Below are positions 1-12,476 of a stretch of DNA of 64,000 nucleotides, in pieces. Both the position numbers and the translations under genes were made by a program. The notes below the pieces were generated by a model, which searched no databases, was not told the origin of the DNA, and was given only the letters and a program-made list of their open reading frames with translations. Source of the DNA: Rotaria sordida (Eukaryota; Rotifera; Eurotatoria; Philodinida; Philodinidae); contig CAJNOL010000138.1 of NCBI GenBank assembly GCA_905250125.1, positions 168,373 through 232,372 of the forward strand, read 5' to 3'. Within the stretch, counting starts at the first letter, position 1. Each line of letters opens with the position of its first letter.

Positions 1-1510
1 AAACTTCGTTTTTACTTGTTATTATTGTTCTCTTAGACGACAATGAAAATTATCTATGAAATGTTACACATGTATTTTTTTTATTTGATAACAGGTAAAA
101 TTACTTTCATGATACCCACTAGAATACTTAACAGTAGTATTTGCTTATCTTATCCGTATGAAAAAAAAAGACTTTGAACAAACTTCTACCACTAACTAAA
201 AAATCATCCCATTTGATTGAACCATTGTAAAGATATTTCATTTTTTATCATAGTGCTATTCAAGGACAACCCTGTATTTAAACAATCGTGATTTTGATGA
301 TATGGGTTATTAATTGATATATTTTTGAACATATTTTATAATGATAAGAAGCTGAAACCTCTATCGAAGTTTTACAACAAGTCGTTTTATATTACATTAG
401 AAATACTCGTTCTTACTAATATTTTATAACAGCCAATGCCATTCTCGCCATTTGTTTCTCCAGTAAATGTAATATAGCCAGTTTTAGTACATTCCTATCA
501 CATCATTTTAATATTCATTGCTTTTCTAACATTTATCAAACTTGAATATCATGTGTAGTTTTCACATGACTTTTATCAAAACAGATAACAAATATTAAAG
601 TCATAAAATTTTACTTAAATATAGCTTTCTCACCTTTCTTATTATCAACATAGAAATAAAAGCTATGCATTGATTGCAAATACTAAAGTTAAACAATCCT
701 TTCTCATATAAAAAAAAAAGCTACCATAAGGTGACAGTGAGGGACGAAGGGTTAGCTCAGAGAGACTTGTGCAAAGTTAAGCTAGTGTGGCTTCCACTGG
801 TAGAGGCGTTCAAAGCTCCGATAGAGAACTTAGACCCCTCTTTCGTTAGTTACGCCACTAGTATTATGTGTATCGCGAAGATTGATTTCAAAAGAAAAGT
901 CTGAGTGCAAACCTATGAGGTCATCATTTGATCATGAAGAATGTAGCGTGGTTAATGTCCATCATACGATATACAATGCATCAGTAACTAATGATATGTG
1001 TTTCTTTATTAGAACATTTTAATGAAATAATTACTAAAGAAATGTTACTACTCTTTAACCAAATAAAAATCTATCTTCTTTAGTTTTTCTCTCCATTCAT
1101 TATAAAACTAAAACTCATAAATATTTATTAAAATTTTATTCATATGTACCGAAGTGTAACGCTTAATTCTGTTTCATACTGACGCATTTTTTTCATTCTT
1201 TCTTCATTTTTCTGTTTACCCCGAAGTTACATACGAAACACGACTTTTTGTCATTCTTTATAATACGAACGTGGGCAAGGCAACACAACGAAACAAAATA
1301 TGCAAGAATGTATCCGTTCCTATCATTGTACACTCCAATAGAACAATACTCATTCGAATATTAACAAAAAACCTTCAATATATTGTTATATAAAAGTATC
1401 ACATATGAACAATAATTTAGTGATAAATTTCATATAGTTATATTAATGATATCTTTTTTTTCGTAAAATGATTACATTTTTTAGATAAAAATCAAAAATT
1501 AATAATTCTT
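1..1510. other. Upstream non-coding region
   Basis: This stretch is AT-rich and mostly without coding signal. A locally GC-richer patch at about 721-904 holds a 60-codon open frame on the + strand ending in TGA at 904; it has no recognisable domain and is flanked by AT-rich sequence, so I do not call it a gene. A pyrimidine-rich run ending in TTTTAG at 1484 lies 26 nt before the ZMYND8-like ATG and is a plausible splice or trans-splice acceptor for that gene. Confidence 0.5.
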
Positions 1511-4500
1511 ATGGATTTACCAAATAATAATACGTCATGTGTTAAATTAAAAAAAACAACAGATGAGGTTAGAGAAAATTTTTTCATCGATACATTTTTG
1601 TGTTCATTTGAATTTTATTTTAGAATAATCATCATGATATTTATTGTTTTGAATGTCATCATGTAGGAGATGTTATTCGTTGTGACTCCTGTCCACGTGT
1701 ATATCATTTAAATTGTCTTAATTTGAATGTACTACCTGAGAGAAATTGGGCATGTCCAGAATGTGAAGTATGTTTTTCATTTTGTTAAAAATCAACATTT
1801 TCGATTTCAATTTATTTTGTCTTTTAGATCACTCAATCATCATTTTATATAATAAATCAATCAATACCATTACAACATCATTCAATAAATGAATTTCATA
1901 GAATGCTTAAATATGCTCTTGGACGATTGCAGTTACATCCTCAAGTAAGTAAGCAAATTAATTATAATTATTAAAATCAATCTAGATTTGACTTCTTTTC
2001 AAAGGCTAAACATTTTATACGATCAATCGATTATAAACAAATGCCTGAATATCTTGATTATATCATTCATCCAATGGATTTAGAAATTATAGAAAAAAAT
2101 ATAAATCTAAAAAAATATCGTTCAACTGAAGCATTTATTAGTGATATTAAATGGATTGTACATAATAGTATTATTTATCATGAAAGTAAATATAATCTTT
2201 AAACAATTGATAAAAATAATAATAAAATTTTATTATATTTTAGATCAAAGTAAATTAACTAGTATTGCACGTACATTTCTTAAAATTGCTCGCCATGAAA
2301 TGACAGAAATTGAACTTTGTTCAGAATGTTATTTACGTAGTACACAATCTATAACAACAGATTGGTTTACTAAACCATGTGCTATTCCACATACATTATG
2401 TTGGGCTAAAATGAAAAGTTATCAACCATGGCCAGCAAAAGTTTTACGTATTGTTAATGATGAAGTTGATGTTCGTTTTTTTGGTCAACATGATCGGTAT
2501 ATATATATATATAGATATATGAAATGAAAACTATACAAATCATATTGGTGGTTTTTTTTTTTGTTCTTTCTATAGAGCATGGATACCACTTAATAATTGT
2601 TTTGTTCTATCAAAAGAATATCCAGGTTCAGATAAGAAAAAATCCAATATTAATTTTGAAAAAAGTCTTATTGAATTACAAATTCATATTGATCAATTAA
2701 AAAAACTTTACGGACATTTTACATATGCACCTCTACAAACATTATTAAATAAAACAAAACCATTCAAATTCGTTTCAATTATCGATGGTAGGAATATTTT
2801 ATTAAATATAATTTTTAAAGACTAAAAACGAAGAAGTTAGATTTTCTTCGATTTTAGACTATAGTAGATAGAAAATAAAGATTTTTATAGAGGCAAAAGA
2901 AATCAGATTCAGTACATCCATTGTGAATAATGTCGTCATTTAAAATTAACTTTTTTAAGGTTTCTGTTATATGTGAAGACACATATAATGGTTTCTTTTT
3001 CGATCTCTTGCTACTGCCTATCACCTGTCTGATGAGTATTACAGCTCAGTACACATTATCTATGAATTCACTATTGTATGTATGAAGAAAATAATGCTAT
3101 CACCACACGAGCTTAGGTTATAAATAAACAATGAAAATAATTATCAAAACTAATTGATGTTGATATTAATTCAAAAACCAAAAGACAAAAAGGATCGAAG
3201 AATGTATCAAAAAGAAATAAAATAAAATCTTGTGTTGTAGTTGAATAATTTTTTAAATTCAAAACATTTAGATGAACAAGAGATTAAATCACTAAACTTT
3301 TATGTAAGAATAATGTGAACACAGATATCCTAAAAACTTTTTCGTCACTATACAGCGAATCATGCATCAATGTCCTAAGCTGAACATCTTTAATGATTTT
3401 CATGATGTTCACAATAGAGGCCGTTAAAAATGTGTATCAGAGCTACCAACAGGTCAATTGATGTTGTAAATTTTTCGTATATATTTAATTCTATAACTCT
3501 GCATTAATCTATCATTCTAGTTTCAGTTATTCGCTTTGAATTTATTTCCATAAAGATAAATTAGGCAAAAATATTTTTCATACAAAAGAAGACTTGAATT
3601 AATAAAATATTTTTGATTATATCAGTACTATTTCGTACCATCAAAAAAAAAATCTAATCCTGATAACAAAAAAATATATATATATGATCAACCATACAAC
3701 GAAGTGATAAAAATTTGATTTCCAAAATGTATGAGTCAATACAGCAGCTCTAATGTAGAACATGTGTTGATTTTTCTCTTTAGATTCCATTTTACCTTCT
3801 TATATAACAGTTACAAATAGCAATCAAACATTTCATTCATCTATTAAACATTCAAAACAACAACGTTATTCAACTCAAAATTCATCGTCTGAATCAAATA
3901 AAAAAAAGTCTGTTAAACGTTCTAATGAAAATTCATATGACAATCAACAATTAGTTAAACGTCAAAGAGTTTCATCTAAACATATCGATGAAAATCTTTT
4001 TTCAAAAGAAGGTCATGAATTACAATCAACATTAAATGTATTTGATATATTGAATCAAACCAAAAATGATAATGAGTAAAAATTAAAAATTATTTTTTAT
4101 TCGTTTAGGTTCTTTGTTTTTTTTTAGAATATCATCAATTCCTTTTAAATTTCGATCTATTTCTCCTACAGATAATAAACTACGCATTCAAGCATTACTA
4201 CGAAAATATATTAAATGTAAATCACCAACAATCAATCTTATTACATCCGATGTTAGATCATCAATGAATGCATTACTTGATTCTGTTGAAACATATGAAT
4301 CAATATCTGACATTCATACAAATGTGAATATATTACCTGTAAAAAATCAAATGTCAGAACAACCTTACTTACCTGAAGAATATATGAGAATAAAAAAACC
4401 TCGAAAATCTAATTTACAACATTATATTATTCCGAAAAATACGAATTCAAATTTTATCACATGTTCATCATTAGATGAATCACTTTCTTCGTCATTACCA

Positions 4501-6150
4501 TTTGTACCATTAAGACCATTATCAGTTAGTCCATTAAAGTATATTTCAATATCTATCTTATTCTTTTTTTTCAGTCCCTTGATTTTTTTTTCGTCTTCTA
4601 GTGTGAATAGTTTTGAAAGCATTCCATCTGAAATACATGATAATAGTATAACAACACAACAAAAGCAATCATTAACAAGAACAACATCAGTTGAAATACT
4701 TAATATGAAATCAGAACCAATCGATCAAGATGAACATCAAATAACACAATCATCTATTTCACTTCCTACAATTATGCCTGATTTTCATTGCACATCTCAA
4801 ATAGCAACAACAATCATACCGAAGAATATTTACTCATCAACATTATCCATTATTCCTTCTACACAACAATCAAAAAATCCTACACATAGACGATTAGAAT
4901 CATCAATAGATTCTCTAACATCGTCGAATTCATTTCTGATGAATTCACCATTACAAAAACAATCAATTAATACAAGACAGTCTCATCATATTTCAAATAC
5001 TCTTCCTATATCAAATCAAGATTCTATACGAGTAAATGATTTTTTTTTCATAAATTTAGACTATATTATCTTAAAACAAAATTTTTTTTTGATCATCAAT
5101 TTTTTTTTTCGAGTTGTAATTTTTCATTATCTTGGGCACTTCTATATGATACACACAACTCCTCATGTACATTTTGAATTTCGTTTGCAGAGGTCAAACA
5201 GAGTAATGTATGATCAATGCAATTAGTGAATGAGGTGCACGGATTTGTAGAAAAGCTACATACCAGTTTAAAAATATTGCTTTCTAGATTAATAGTGTAA
5301 TATATATATATATTATTTCCTTTGCACACCATACTTTTCTTGTTATCCAGGTCAACAAGACCCTTAACTAATCGTTCTAGAGCAACACGTACAATTTATT
5401 AAGAAATAATAATATGAAATGAATGCTGAAAAAAAAACATTTGGTGATCAAAAATACTATTAAGTTAATCAAGTTATATTCTGTTTTTTTTTTTAATAAT
5501 TATTTTAAAAGAATCCTCATATGAAATGAATATTGTTTTAATAATCACATTATTTCACATGAATAAGAAAACTTTTCAAATACTGCTAGTAAAATCTGAT
5601 ACTATATTTCTTGTCTTATTCAAATCTATCTTTTCATTAAGATACTACAATATACAAATCAAGTTCTACTAGATGAGTAAGTTAAATAATTAATGAAAGT
5701 CTAATTTTAATGTTTTCATATAGTCATCAAATACGAGATGAAATCCAAATGATAATAAATAGTTTCAATGATCAAGTAAGCAAAAACAAAACGACTATTT
5801 ATTTTGAATTTCATTCTGTTTTCTTTGTGTTTCTTTTAAATATATAGTTTCAACAATTACTTGTTGATTTAACCAGTAAAATTGAATTATCTCTTCAAAC
5901 AACACGCATGAAATATGAAAAAAATCTTGAAGAAACTCGTCGTTCTTATCGTATATCATTAAATGAATTACATACAATCACAAGTAAGGAAAAACAAAAG
6001 AAATCATTTTCTTTTTTTTTCTTCTCATTTTTATTTTTCTTATTTTTAGCTGAACAAATTCAAGAAATTCATAATAGTTTAGAATTACAATATTGGAAAA
6101 GACTTTCTGAAATGCGTAATCGATATGAATCAAAACTTCGATATGAATAA
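1511..6150 (+). CDS. ZMYND8-like: ZMYND8-like chromatin reader (PHD-bromodomain-PWWP, no MYND)
   Basis: Reconstructed as 13 exons, 806 codons: 1511-1567, 1624-1767, 1828-1944, 2005-2185, 2244-2496, 2576-2787, 3784-4075, 4128-4538, 4602-5031, 5642-5676, 5724-5775, 5848-5983, 6050-6150. All introns are GT-AG and every junction keeps frame. Exon 2 encodes a C4HC3 PHD finger (CFEC, CDSC, YHLNC, CPEC). Exons 3-5 encode a bromodomain (IIHPMDLEIIEKN), and exons 5-6 a PWWP domain (VRFFGQHDRAWIPLNNC), followed by the ZMYND8-type alpha-helical extension. The middle is Ser/Thr/Asn-rich and low in complexity. The end is a coiled coil (LEETRRSYRISLNELHTI). Family members read acetylated and methylated histones and recruit repressor complexes in the nucleus. 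Two oddities: the protein stops at the coiled coil without the C-terminal MYND zinc finger, and the bromodomain IIYN motif reads IIYH. Introns 6 (996 bp) and 9 (610 bp) are far longer than the others. An AATAAA follows near 6221. Confidence 0.9.
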
Positions 6151-6344
6151 ACTTTAATTATTCCGTTTAATCGAAAAAAAAAAACTGCATTTATTTCATT
6201 TCAAAAAAAGAACACACACAAATAAAGTAAAGCAAAGTGAATAAGTATATTAAATAATAGGTTTTGTTTGATTTTGTCTAGGTTCAAGAGCATTAAAAAA
6301 AAGAAGGATATAGAAAGATTTGTCACGTCTCTCTCTTTCTTTTT

Positions 6345-7242
6345 TTAATCAAGGCCAAGATTTAATGGATGTTTTGGTACTTCATTAAGAAAGAATTTTT
6401 TCATAAATTCCGAAAAGAGATTATCTAAAACAAATATAAGAAATAAATTAAAAAGAAAAAAAGAAAAAGAAGAACAAAATATAATTATTTCTACATACAA
6501 TCCATTTTCTTTTTGCCATGTTCAGTTATAAAGTCATAAGCTTTTTCAGCATTTGTTTCCTCAATATCCCATGAAATAAGCATATTAGCAAATTCAGCTT
6601 TTGATACAGCTCGTTCATCTAAAGACAAAAATGATGAGAAAAAGTCAAATAAAAAAAAAATAGAAATATATTCAATTACCCATAAATTCATTAGCACGAA
6701 AAAGAGCTTTATGTAATCCTTCATACCATTCAGGAAATTCATTTTTGTCTTTTAAACCACCAATGATATCATTCATAACATCAAGCCATTCATCTTTTTA
6801 AAATAAAAAATATTTAGAAAAAAAAAAGGTAATTTTTTAACATGTTAAAATACCTAAATCAATATTTCCATCTTTGTTTGCATCACCAACAGCACATAAA
6901 TCCCAAAAGTATTTTTGAAAATGTTGTTCAAGACGTTTACGTAAAACTTTCAATCGAGCATTTTTTGCAGCTTCATCTTTTGATACAATAGACTATACGC
7001 ATAACAAAAGAAAAACAAAACATTATTAATACATTACTATAACGATGTCATAAATATCACCTCAATAGCAGCTTCAAAGTCAGTCCAATTGACAAGACCA
7101 TCATTATTTGTATCTATCAATAAGTAAAATTATTGATAATTATTATTTAAATAAAATTTCGTAGTTTTTTTTTACCAAGTGTTTTGGTGAAGAATTGTTG
7201 AAGTTTCTTCGTTGCTGATTTTGGTATATTTTCACGAGGCAT
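6345..7242 (-). CDS. Calexcitin/sarcoplasmic calcium-binding-type EF-hand protein
   Basis: Six exons on the minus strand: 7176-7242, 7061-7113, 6854-6992, 6680-6793, 6499-6618, 6345-6424, giving 190 residues, the usual length of calexcitin and invertebrate sarcoplasmic calcium-binding proteins. All introns are GT-AG and in phase. The first EF-hand loop is DTNNDGLVNWTD and the second is DANKDGNIDLDE, both with acidic or Asn ligands at the expected positions. The third helix-loop region (FRANEFMDERAVSKAEF) is degenerate and probably does not bind calcium. The C-terminus ends LFSEFMKKFFL...LGLD, as in the family. The role is cytosolic calcium buffering or sensing, often in neurons or muscle. An open frame running on from exon 5 ends after GKKKMDCM, but the GTATGT donor there and the family-typical last exon support splicing. 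The gene is convergent with the ZMYND8-like gene; stop codons are 194 bp apart and the 3' ends probably overlap. Confidence 0.88.
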
Positions 7243-10172
7243 CGTGATAATTTAAGAAATGGCGAAGCGGAATGAAAGAAATCTAAAATTGATCAGTAAA
7301 TATATAGAAAAATATACATATATATATACATATATATATTGATACACGGATATACATTCCTAATAAAATGCATCGATGCGCAATTTCTTGCTCGATGTAT
7401 TTGTGCACTGTCTAGAATATTCTGGAAGTATTATTAGGATGTCATCCATTCTATTCTCTCCTTCTTAGAATAACAAAAAGATAGTGTCTATTCATAAAAG
7501 GGGTTAATCATTCTATAGTCATTGGATCTAAGTAAATCTGACTAATTTTTATTCATAGTTAATATTTCGAAATTTCTCTCTCCTACTGAATTATTCACCA
7601 TTTGGATCTATTGATTATTAAACTAGTAATATAAAACATACTACATACTAACGACCTTTTTCTACTTCTCTTGTATACACGACTGAGTTGTACATCATAT
7701 ACAAATACGCATTTTCTGTACAAAAACGATAGAAAGAAAAGTGCAATGTTCTCGGTTTGGTACCAGATATATTTTCTTATCCATATAATGCGATGTGCCC
7801 GCACATAAATAAATACCGCACAACTGGCCCGATTTTCTGGTGTTGAGATGAGGCCGAACGGAACAAGCGAGTGTACAAGACTTGTTCTATCGACAATATA
7901 CTGTGCTGTTTATGTAGGATATTTTTTTTTCTCCCTTTCTGTCTAAAAATGATAGTATTAAGCAGTAGATGAGCAGAATTGGGAATAACCATTCTAGCTA
8001 TAACTTGCTTCCTTCCTTCCTTCTTTCTTTCTTTCTTTCTTTCTCTCTTTCTTTGACTCCCTCTCTCTCTCTAAATTGCTTGTATATTTATATTGAGGTT
8101 AGATAGATGCTATTGCGATACGGAGCATGATATCGGTATTGTGCTCATGAAGGACAAAATTTTATTCGAAAATAAAAAAGCATTCTTTTTTTTGCTGAAG
8201 AACATTACTTATAATAATGAGAATAGAAATCAAGTGAATAGATTTTATTTCGAACGATAGCTTGAATAAACATCTGCTTTTTCAATCAATAAACTTATTC
8301 TATTAATCTAAACAAATTATTGTTGATTCAACAATTTATTTTCTATTTTGATTTCAAAATTATGTTATTCATATTATTAATGAAATGAATCATCGTGATA
8401 CATTAACAAACATCTTGTACAGAATAAGACAAGTTTCTATATGCTGTAGCCCACTATGGTAGCAGTATTATCGCATAACAAGGCTGAAGGCGTGTCATAG
8501 ATATTTCAAGCATGTTTGTCTCGATGAATAATTATATCAAAAAAGCAAGCTAAAAATAGACAAATTCATAAAATTTAATCGAATAAAAGATAGTGTTTGA
8601 AAGAATTTTTATAGAAGATGATATTAAAACGTTAAATGATAAGTCGATCGACTAAACTGAAGAAAAAAAAAAATTTATTAGGAAGACATAAAAAAATAAA
8701 TCTTGTTTTTTTTCATTAATAAAAAGTAAGTTTTTATAACGAGAATAATATGTGAATATTCTCTGCATTATAAAATGTATATACCAAAACTGCATTGAAC
8801 AATCTCTATTAAGTAAATAGATGATCAACAATTTGCATCCAAGAAAATATGATGATTATAATGTACAAATGACATCTATTAGAAATATATCTCTAGATAA
8901 GATTCTTTATGTGAATCGAGTTTAACTAAACATGAAAATATTACAAGTAATTCTTAAGATATATTGAACTTTACAATTATATCCTTATTTTCTTCGGAGC
9001 TCTGTCGTTAATCAAGAATGCCATTCTTGAAATCATTTACCGTTTCTTCACATACAGCTGAGAAAATGATTAAATTGAGAATATTTATTTAATTGGCATA
9101 TTATATTGTGATATAATGATGAGTCGAATTGAAATAATTACGGAGCTCAATAATTAGTACATGTTTCTTCTAAGTAATGCTCACGAAGAAGATCAAAGAA
9201 ATGATCGCATCCATCCAATCAACATCCTCCAACACATAATACAACATATTGTCTTCATTAGTCTACGAAATGATCCATATGGTGGTTGATTTATGTATTC
9301 TTTAGGTAATTCAGTCCATTTCATTGAATTAGATTTAATTCTTGTTGAAGAAATGAAGTTCGAATAGTAGCGACATCAAACAATAGAAACTATTAATTGA
9401 TGTGCGATGGCATATCAGCTGGCCACAAGCAATTCATTGTATCCAGTGGAGAAGGAAAATAAATAACTCCTTAGCGAAATGAAGAGTCTACAGCATCAAG
9501 AAACTAGAAAACTAGGTGAAAAAAATCATTCATCAAGCAGGACCGATCACATATATATTATATTTAATAAAATTAACCAACATATCTACATTTTGTTTTT
9601 ATGATAGAATTATTTATTTTAGTCAATATTTGTCTTTTTTTTTGTAGTAGCACTATCTCCCATATTTCATGGTTCATCCGTTCATATTGACAAAAAAATA
9701 TGTTTCAGAAAGCGGAAGAAGCATTATTTGAATTACTAATACCAAATTTATCATAGAGGTTATATTTCGGTAGTCTCTTGCGAACAAAGATCTAGTTGTG
9801 TATGCATTAATCATCATCGACAACAACATCTTGATAAGATGGCTGACAGACAGACAGACTGACTGCCAATGTTGGCAGAACCAGTTTAGGCGAAAAACAA
9901 ACAGAAGTGACAGAACTGAGTACAGAGTTAAAAGAAATAAAAACAAACAAAACACATACAAAAAATAAAGATAAAATAAAAATAACAAAGAAATCAGTGT
10001 ATCACATTTGGATCATAGAAATTGATGGATGAGCCTCTGAGAAAAAGATTACTATATCATCCATCATTTTACCACCTCCAGATCGTAGGCAAATCTGGTT
10101 TCATTGACAGTCATCATAAAACACAGTAACCTACACTCAGATTTGGTCACGAAGTCCGAAATTTTTGTTCTT
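7243..10172. other. Intergenic, simple repeats only
   Basis: No gene is supported here. A TATA-type run at 7310-7345 and a polypyrimidine microsatellite at 8008-8073 are visible. Short open frames on both strands are AT-rich and unlike proteins. A candidate acceptor for the calcium-binding gene (minus strand, AG at 7283-7284) lies 40 nt before its ATG. Confidence 0.5.
8008..8073. repeat. Polypyrimidine microsatellite (TTCC)n(TTTC)n(TC)n
   Basis: The + strand passes from TTCC units through TTTC units into TC units over about 65 bp with a few interruptions. This is ordinary simple-sequence DNA. Confidence 0.9.
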
Positions 10173-10427
10173 TCAGTCATGATTTAGCACATGCATTGTA
10201 GCTCCTTGAGGTTTTAATAGTTTGCCACAACTTTTATTTGGACATTCATATTCATTCGTATTATTTTTCTTTAGTAGTTCTTCTATTTTTGTTTGTCGTG
10301 AAGTAGTGGTTTCTTGCGTCGATGTTAATATAGTTCGATGAGAAAGAACATTCGTTATAGAACTACCTAACGAATCTTTAAGTCGTTTTCTTTTGTGTAG
10401 GTTCGCTGATGTATATTCAAATCTCAT
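10173..10427 (-). CDS. Small ORF with a zinc-knuckle-like C-terminus, unknown
   Basis: An 84-codon ORF, lysine- and threonine-rich. Its last part reads CPNKSCGKLLKPQGATMHVL followed by NHD, which gives two Cys and two His spaced like a minimal C2H2 zinc finger. I do not recognise the family. It may be the end of a longer spliced gene or a fragment of a mobile-element protein; no upstream exon was found. It starts with ATG and ends close to a pyrimidine-rich stretch. Treat as hypothetical. Confidence 0.3.
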   Translation of the reverse strand: MRFEYTSANLHKRKRLKDSLGSSITNVLSHRTILTSTQETTTSRQTKIEELLKKNNTNEYECPNKSCGKLLKPQGATMHVLNHD

Positions 10428-10707
10428 TTATTTTTAAAATCTCGTCCACATTATGAACAGTTAGCAACTTCATTTCTACTCGGAAGATGAGATACATTCT
10501 TTTTTTTCTCAGAATAAGGAATTCCTTCATCAATCCGTGGTTTGATTGCTCTTTCTTTATGTTCACGTATGATGTGTGTTACATCAGATCGAACTGCAGC
10601 AAATTTAAAGTCGTAAATAATCATTTTACACCATTGCTCATTATTCTAAACCTCATGTCTCCAATTTTTATATTAGCTATCATGAAGATATAAAAAAGAG
10701 TAGAATC

Positions 10708-11473
10708 ATAAATCCTTTAACGGTTTATGAAAGTGCAACGTATAACAAACCCTTTTTACCGTATGTCAAGATTTTCATAAATCCTTATAAGGGTTTATGA
10801 GATTAAACTACCTCTCATATACCCTTTGCACGGGCATATGAATGGTCGGTCATAAAAATTAAACTTACCATTATATTGTTGAATTAAGATAAATCTAAAA
10901 CAATAAAAAAAAAATTATTGATATAATAGATATGCACCCTGGAATTCGTTCTTTCGATAAATTTAAATAAAAAAAATCTATAAATTATTAACTTTAAATA
11001 AATATTCATCATTCGATCTCTTGCTGGAATAAGTTTAAACAAAAGAAAAGTCTGATTTTTGTATGAAATAAGCATCCACCATCGGATGTGCTAGTTCAAT
11101 AAATCTAAAAACGTAAATAAAAAAATCCATAATATATATTTAAATAAACAAATAAGATTGAATCTGTTGCCGAGATGAAATCGAAATCAAAAGGATATAA
11201 TTTAATAATAAACTCCTCCAAAGAAAAGAAAAAACTCTTTAACTAAAAATCTATTATAATAAACTATTTTCATGAAAAAGAGATACAATAAATCCTACCA
11301 TATAGGCTAGTAAACTCTTGTCCTGAAAGCGTGAAATATTAAACCCTTGGTCGTAGAATAATAAACTCTCCTCCTTGAATTCCAATATGATAAATTCCTG
11401 TTAGTTTCATATACTCTTGCTTTCATAAACTCTTCGTCTCATAAATCCTTCAAGGATTCATGAAAATTTGTAC
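10708..11473. repeat. Degenerate ATAAA(C/T)CCTT repeat block bounded by small palindromes
   Basis: The motif ATAAAYYCTT recurs at irregular spacing through this block. Small palindromes of the form TCATAAATCCTT..AAGGNTTNATGA occur at about 10708, 10778 and 11449, near both ends. The pattern suggests a decayed minisatellite or a small non-autonomous element. No coding frame is supported. Confidence 0.45.
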
Positions 11474-11532
11474 ATAGAACAGAGATTTATTATTCTACTC
11501 ATTTTTTTAATAGTGTACGCGATACGCTCAGA

Positions 11533-11562
11533 CATATTAGAAGACCTGGGTCTTCTAATGAG
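11533..11562. repeat. Palindrome ATTAGAAGACC/GGTCTTCTAAT
   Basis: A near-perfect inverted repeat, ATTAGAAGACCTGGGTCTTCTAAT, preceded by CTCAGACAT. The same core begins and ends the inverted-repeat element at 58.0-59.6 kb, so this is probably a solo terminus or relic of that family. Confidence 0.6.
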
Positions 11563-12187
11563 TGAATTTTAATCTCATCTACTCTTCCAAGAAGAGCAAG
11601 TCAACAAAAATGGCGCGTAGTATGTAAAATCGAGTAATTTTGCAATCCAGAATTCTCGACGCAGTATGGGTGTTCATTTATTTTTATTGATCATTTATAA
11701 TAAAGATAAATAAATCCTTTATATTTGATAAATAAAGATAAAATATAGAATAAAGGTTTTGCATCTGGTGTTTTCGAGCGCATTAACAAACAGTCTACCA
11801 GAGGGTAATCGAAGATGATAGCAAGATGACTTTGGTCTTGAAGACAGATAAAAAGTTAATAAAGATCATAATAGTCGTAGTACCACTAAAACTGTTGCAG
11901 GAATACTGCAAATGAAAAGATTAGAGCACACGCTTTCTCTGCAAAAGCCCTATAATTCATCCAAATGCGGACAATCGATCGAAACAGAGAACGTTAGCGG
12001 AAAAATCAGATTAAAACCGATTATTTTTTCTCGAAAGTTAATTTAAATAGTGTGATTTGTTCGTAATTAAAATGGGATTTCTTGATTTTCTTCTGATTTA
12101 AATCGATTTCTGTTGTGATTTAAACAAGCCATGTTTCATCATTAGATGTCTTTCTTTCTAGCCTTTTATTAATTTCAATTTCGATTT

Positions 12188-12476
12188 AGAAGCTGTCGAT
12201 ACTAAACAATTGGCTTGTCATTTTATCTATGATGAACTTGCTCAACTTTATCAATTTGAATTTGATGTTAATGATGATTCAATGGACAAATATGATGCCT
12301 ATTTAGTTAAAGACAAAGCTCTTCAATATTTAATAAATGAATATACAGAGACGATCGTTTCGTATTGCAAACATGCTTTATTTTTAATTTATCATAATGA
12401 AGATAGTTTAATAGCCGAAGAACAAGAACAGGCCAAAGTTGAAGATTGTCTGTGTTTATTTTTCTTTCTAATATGA
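12188..12476 (+). other. Exon-like open frame, unknown protein
   Basis: After a pyrimidine-rich TTTAG acceptor at about 12187-12189, an open frame runs to TGA at 12476 and encodes an acidic, helical-looking peptide (ACHFIYDELAQLYQFEFDV, then a stretch rich in Asp, Tyr and Glu). The codon use and amino-acid mix are more protein-like than those of surrounding AT-rich frames, but I do not recognise it and cannot find partner exons. It may be one exon of a gene or a pseudogene fragment. Confidence 0.28.

Noticed and set aside
745-815. tRNA-like A box (GGGTTAGCTCAG) and B-box-like GCGTTCAAAGC
   Set aside because: No D stem closes after GCTC, and no acceptor or anticodon stem pairs; the spacing also fails.
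2788-3783. A transposon in ZMYND8-like intron 6
   Set aside because: The intron is unusually long, but I could not find terminal repeats or a target duplication.
6491-6742. Continuous 83-codon minus-strand ORF as a separate small gene
   Set aside because: It reads through an intron of the calexcitin-like gene; the spliced model matches the family better.
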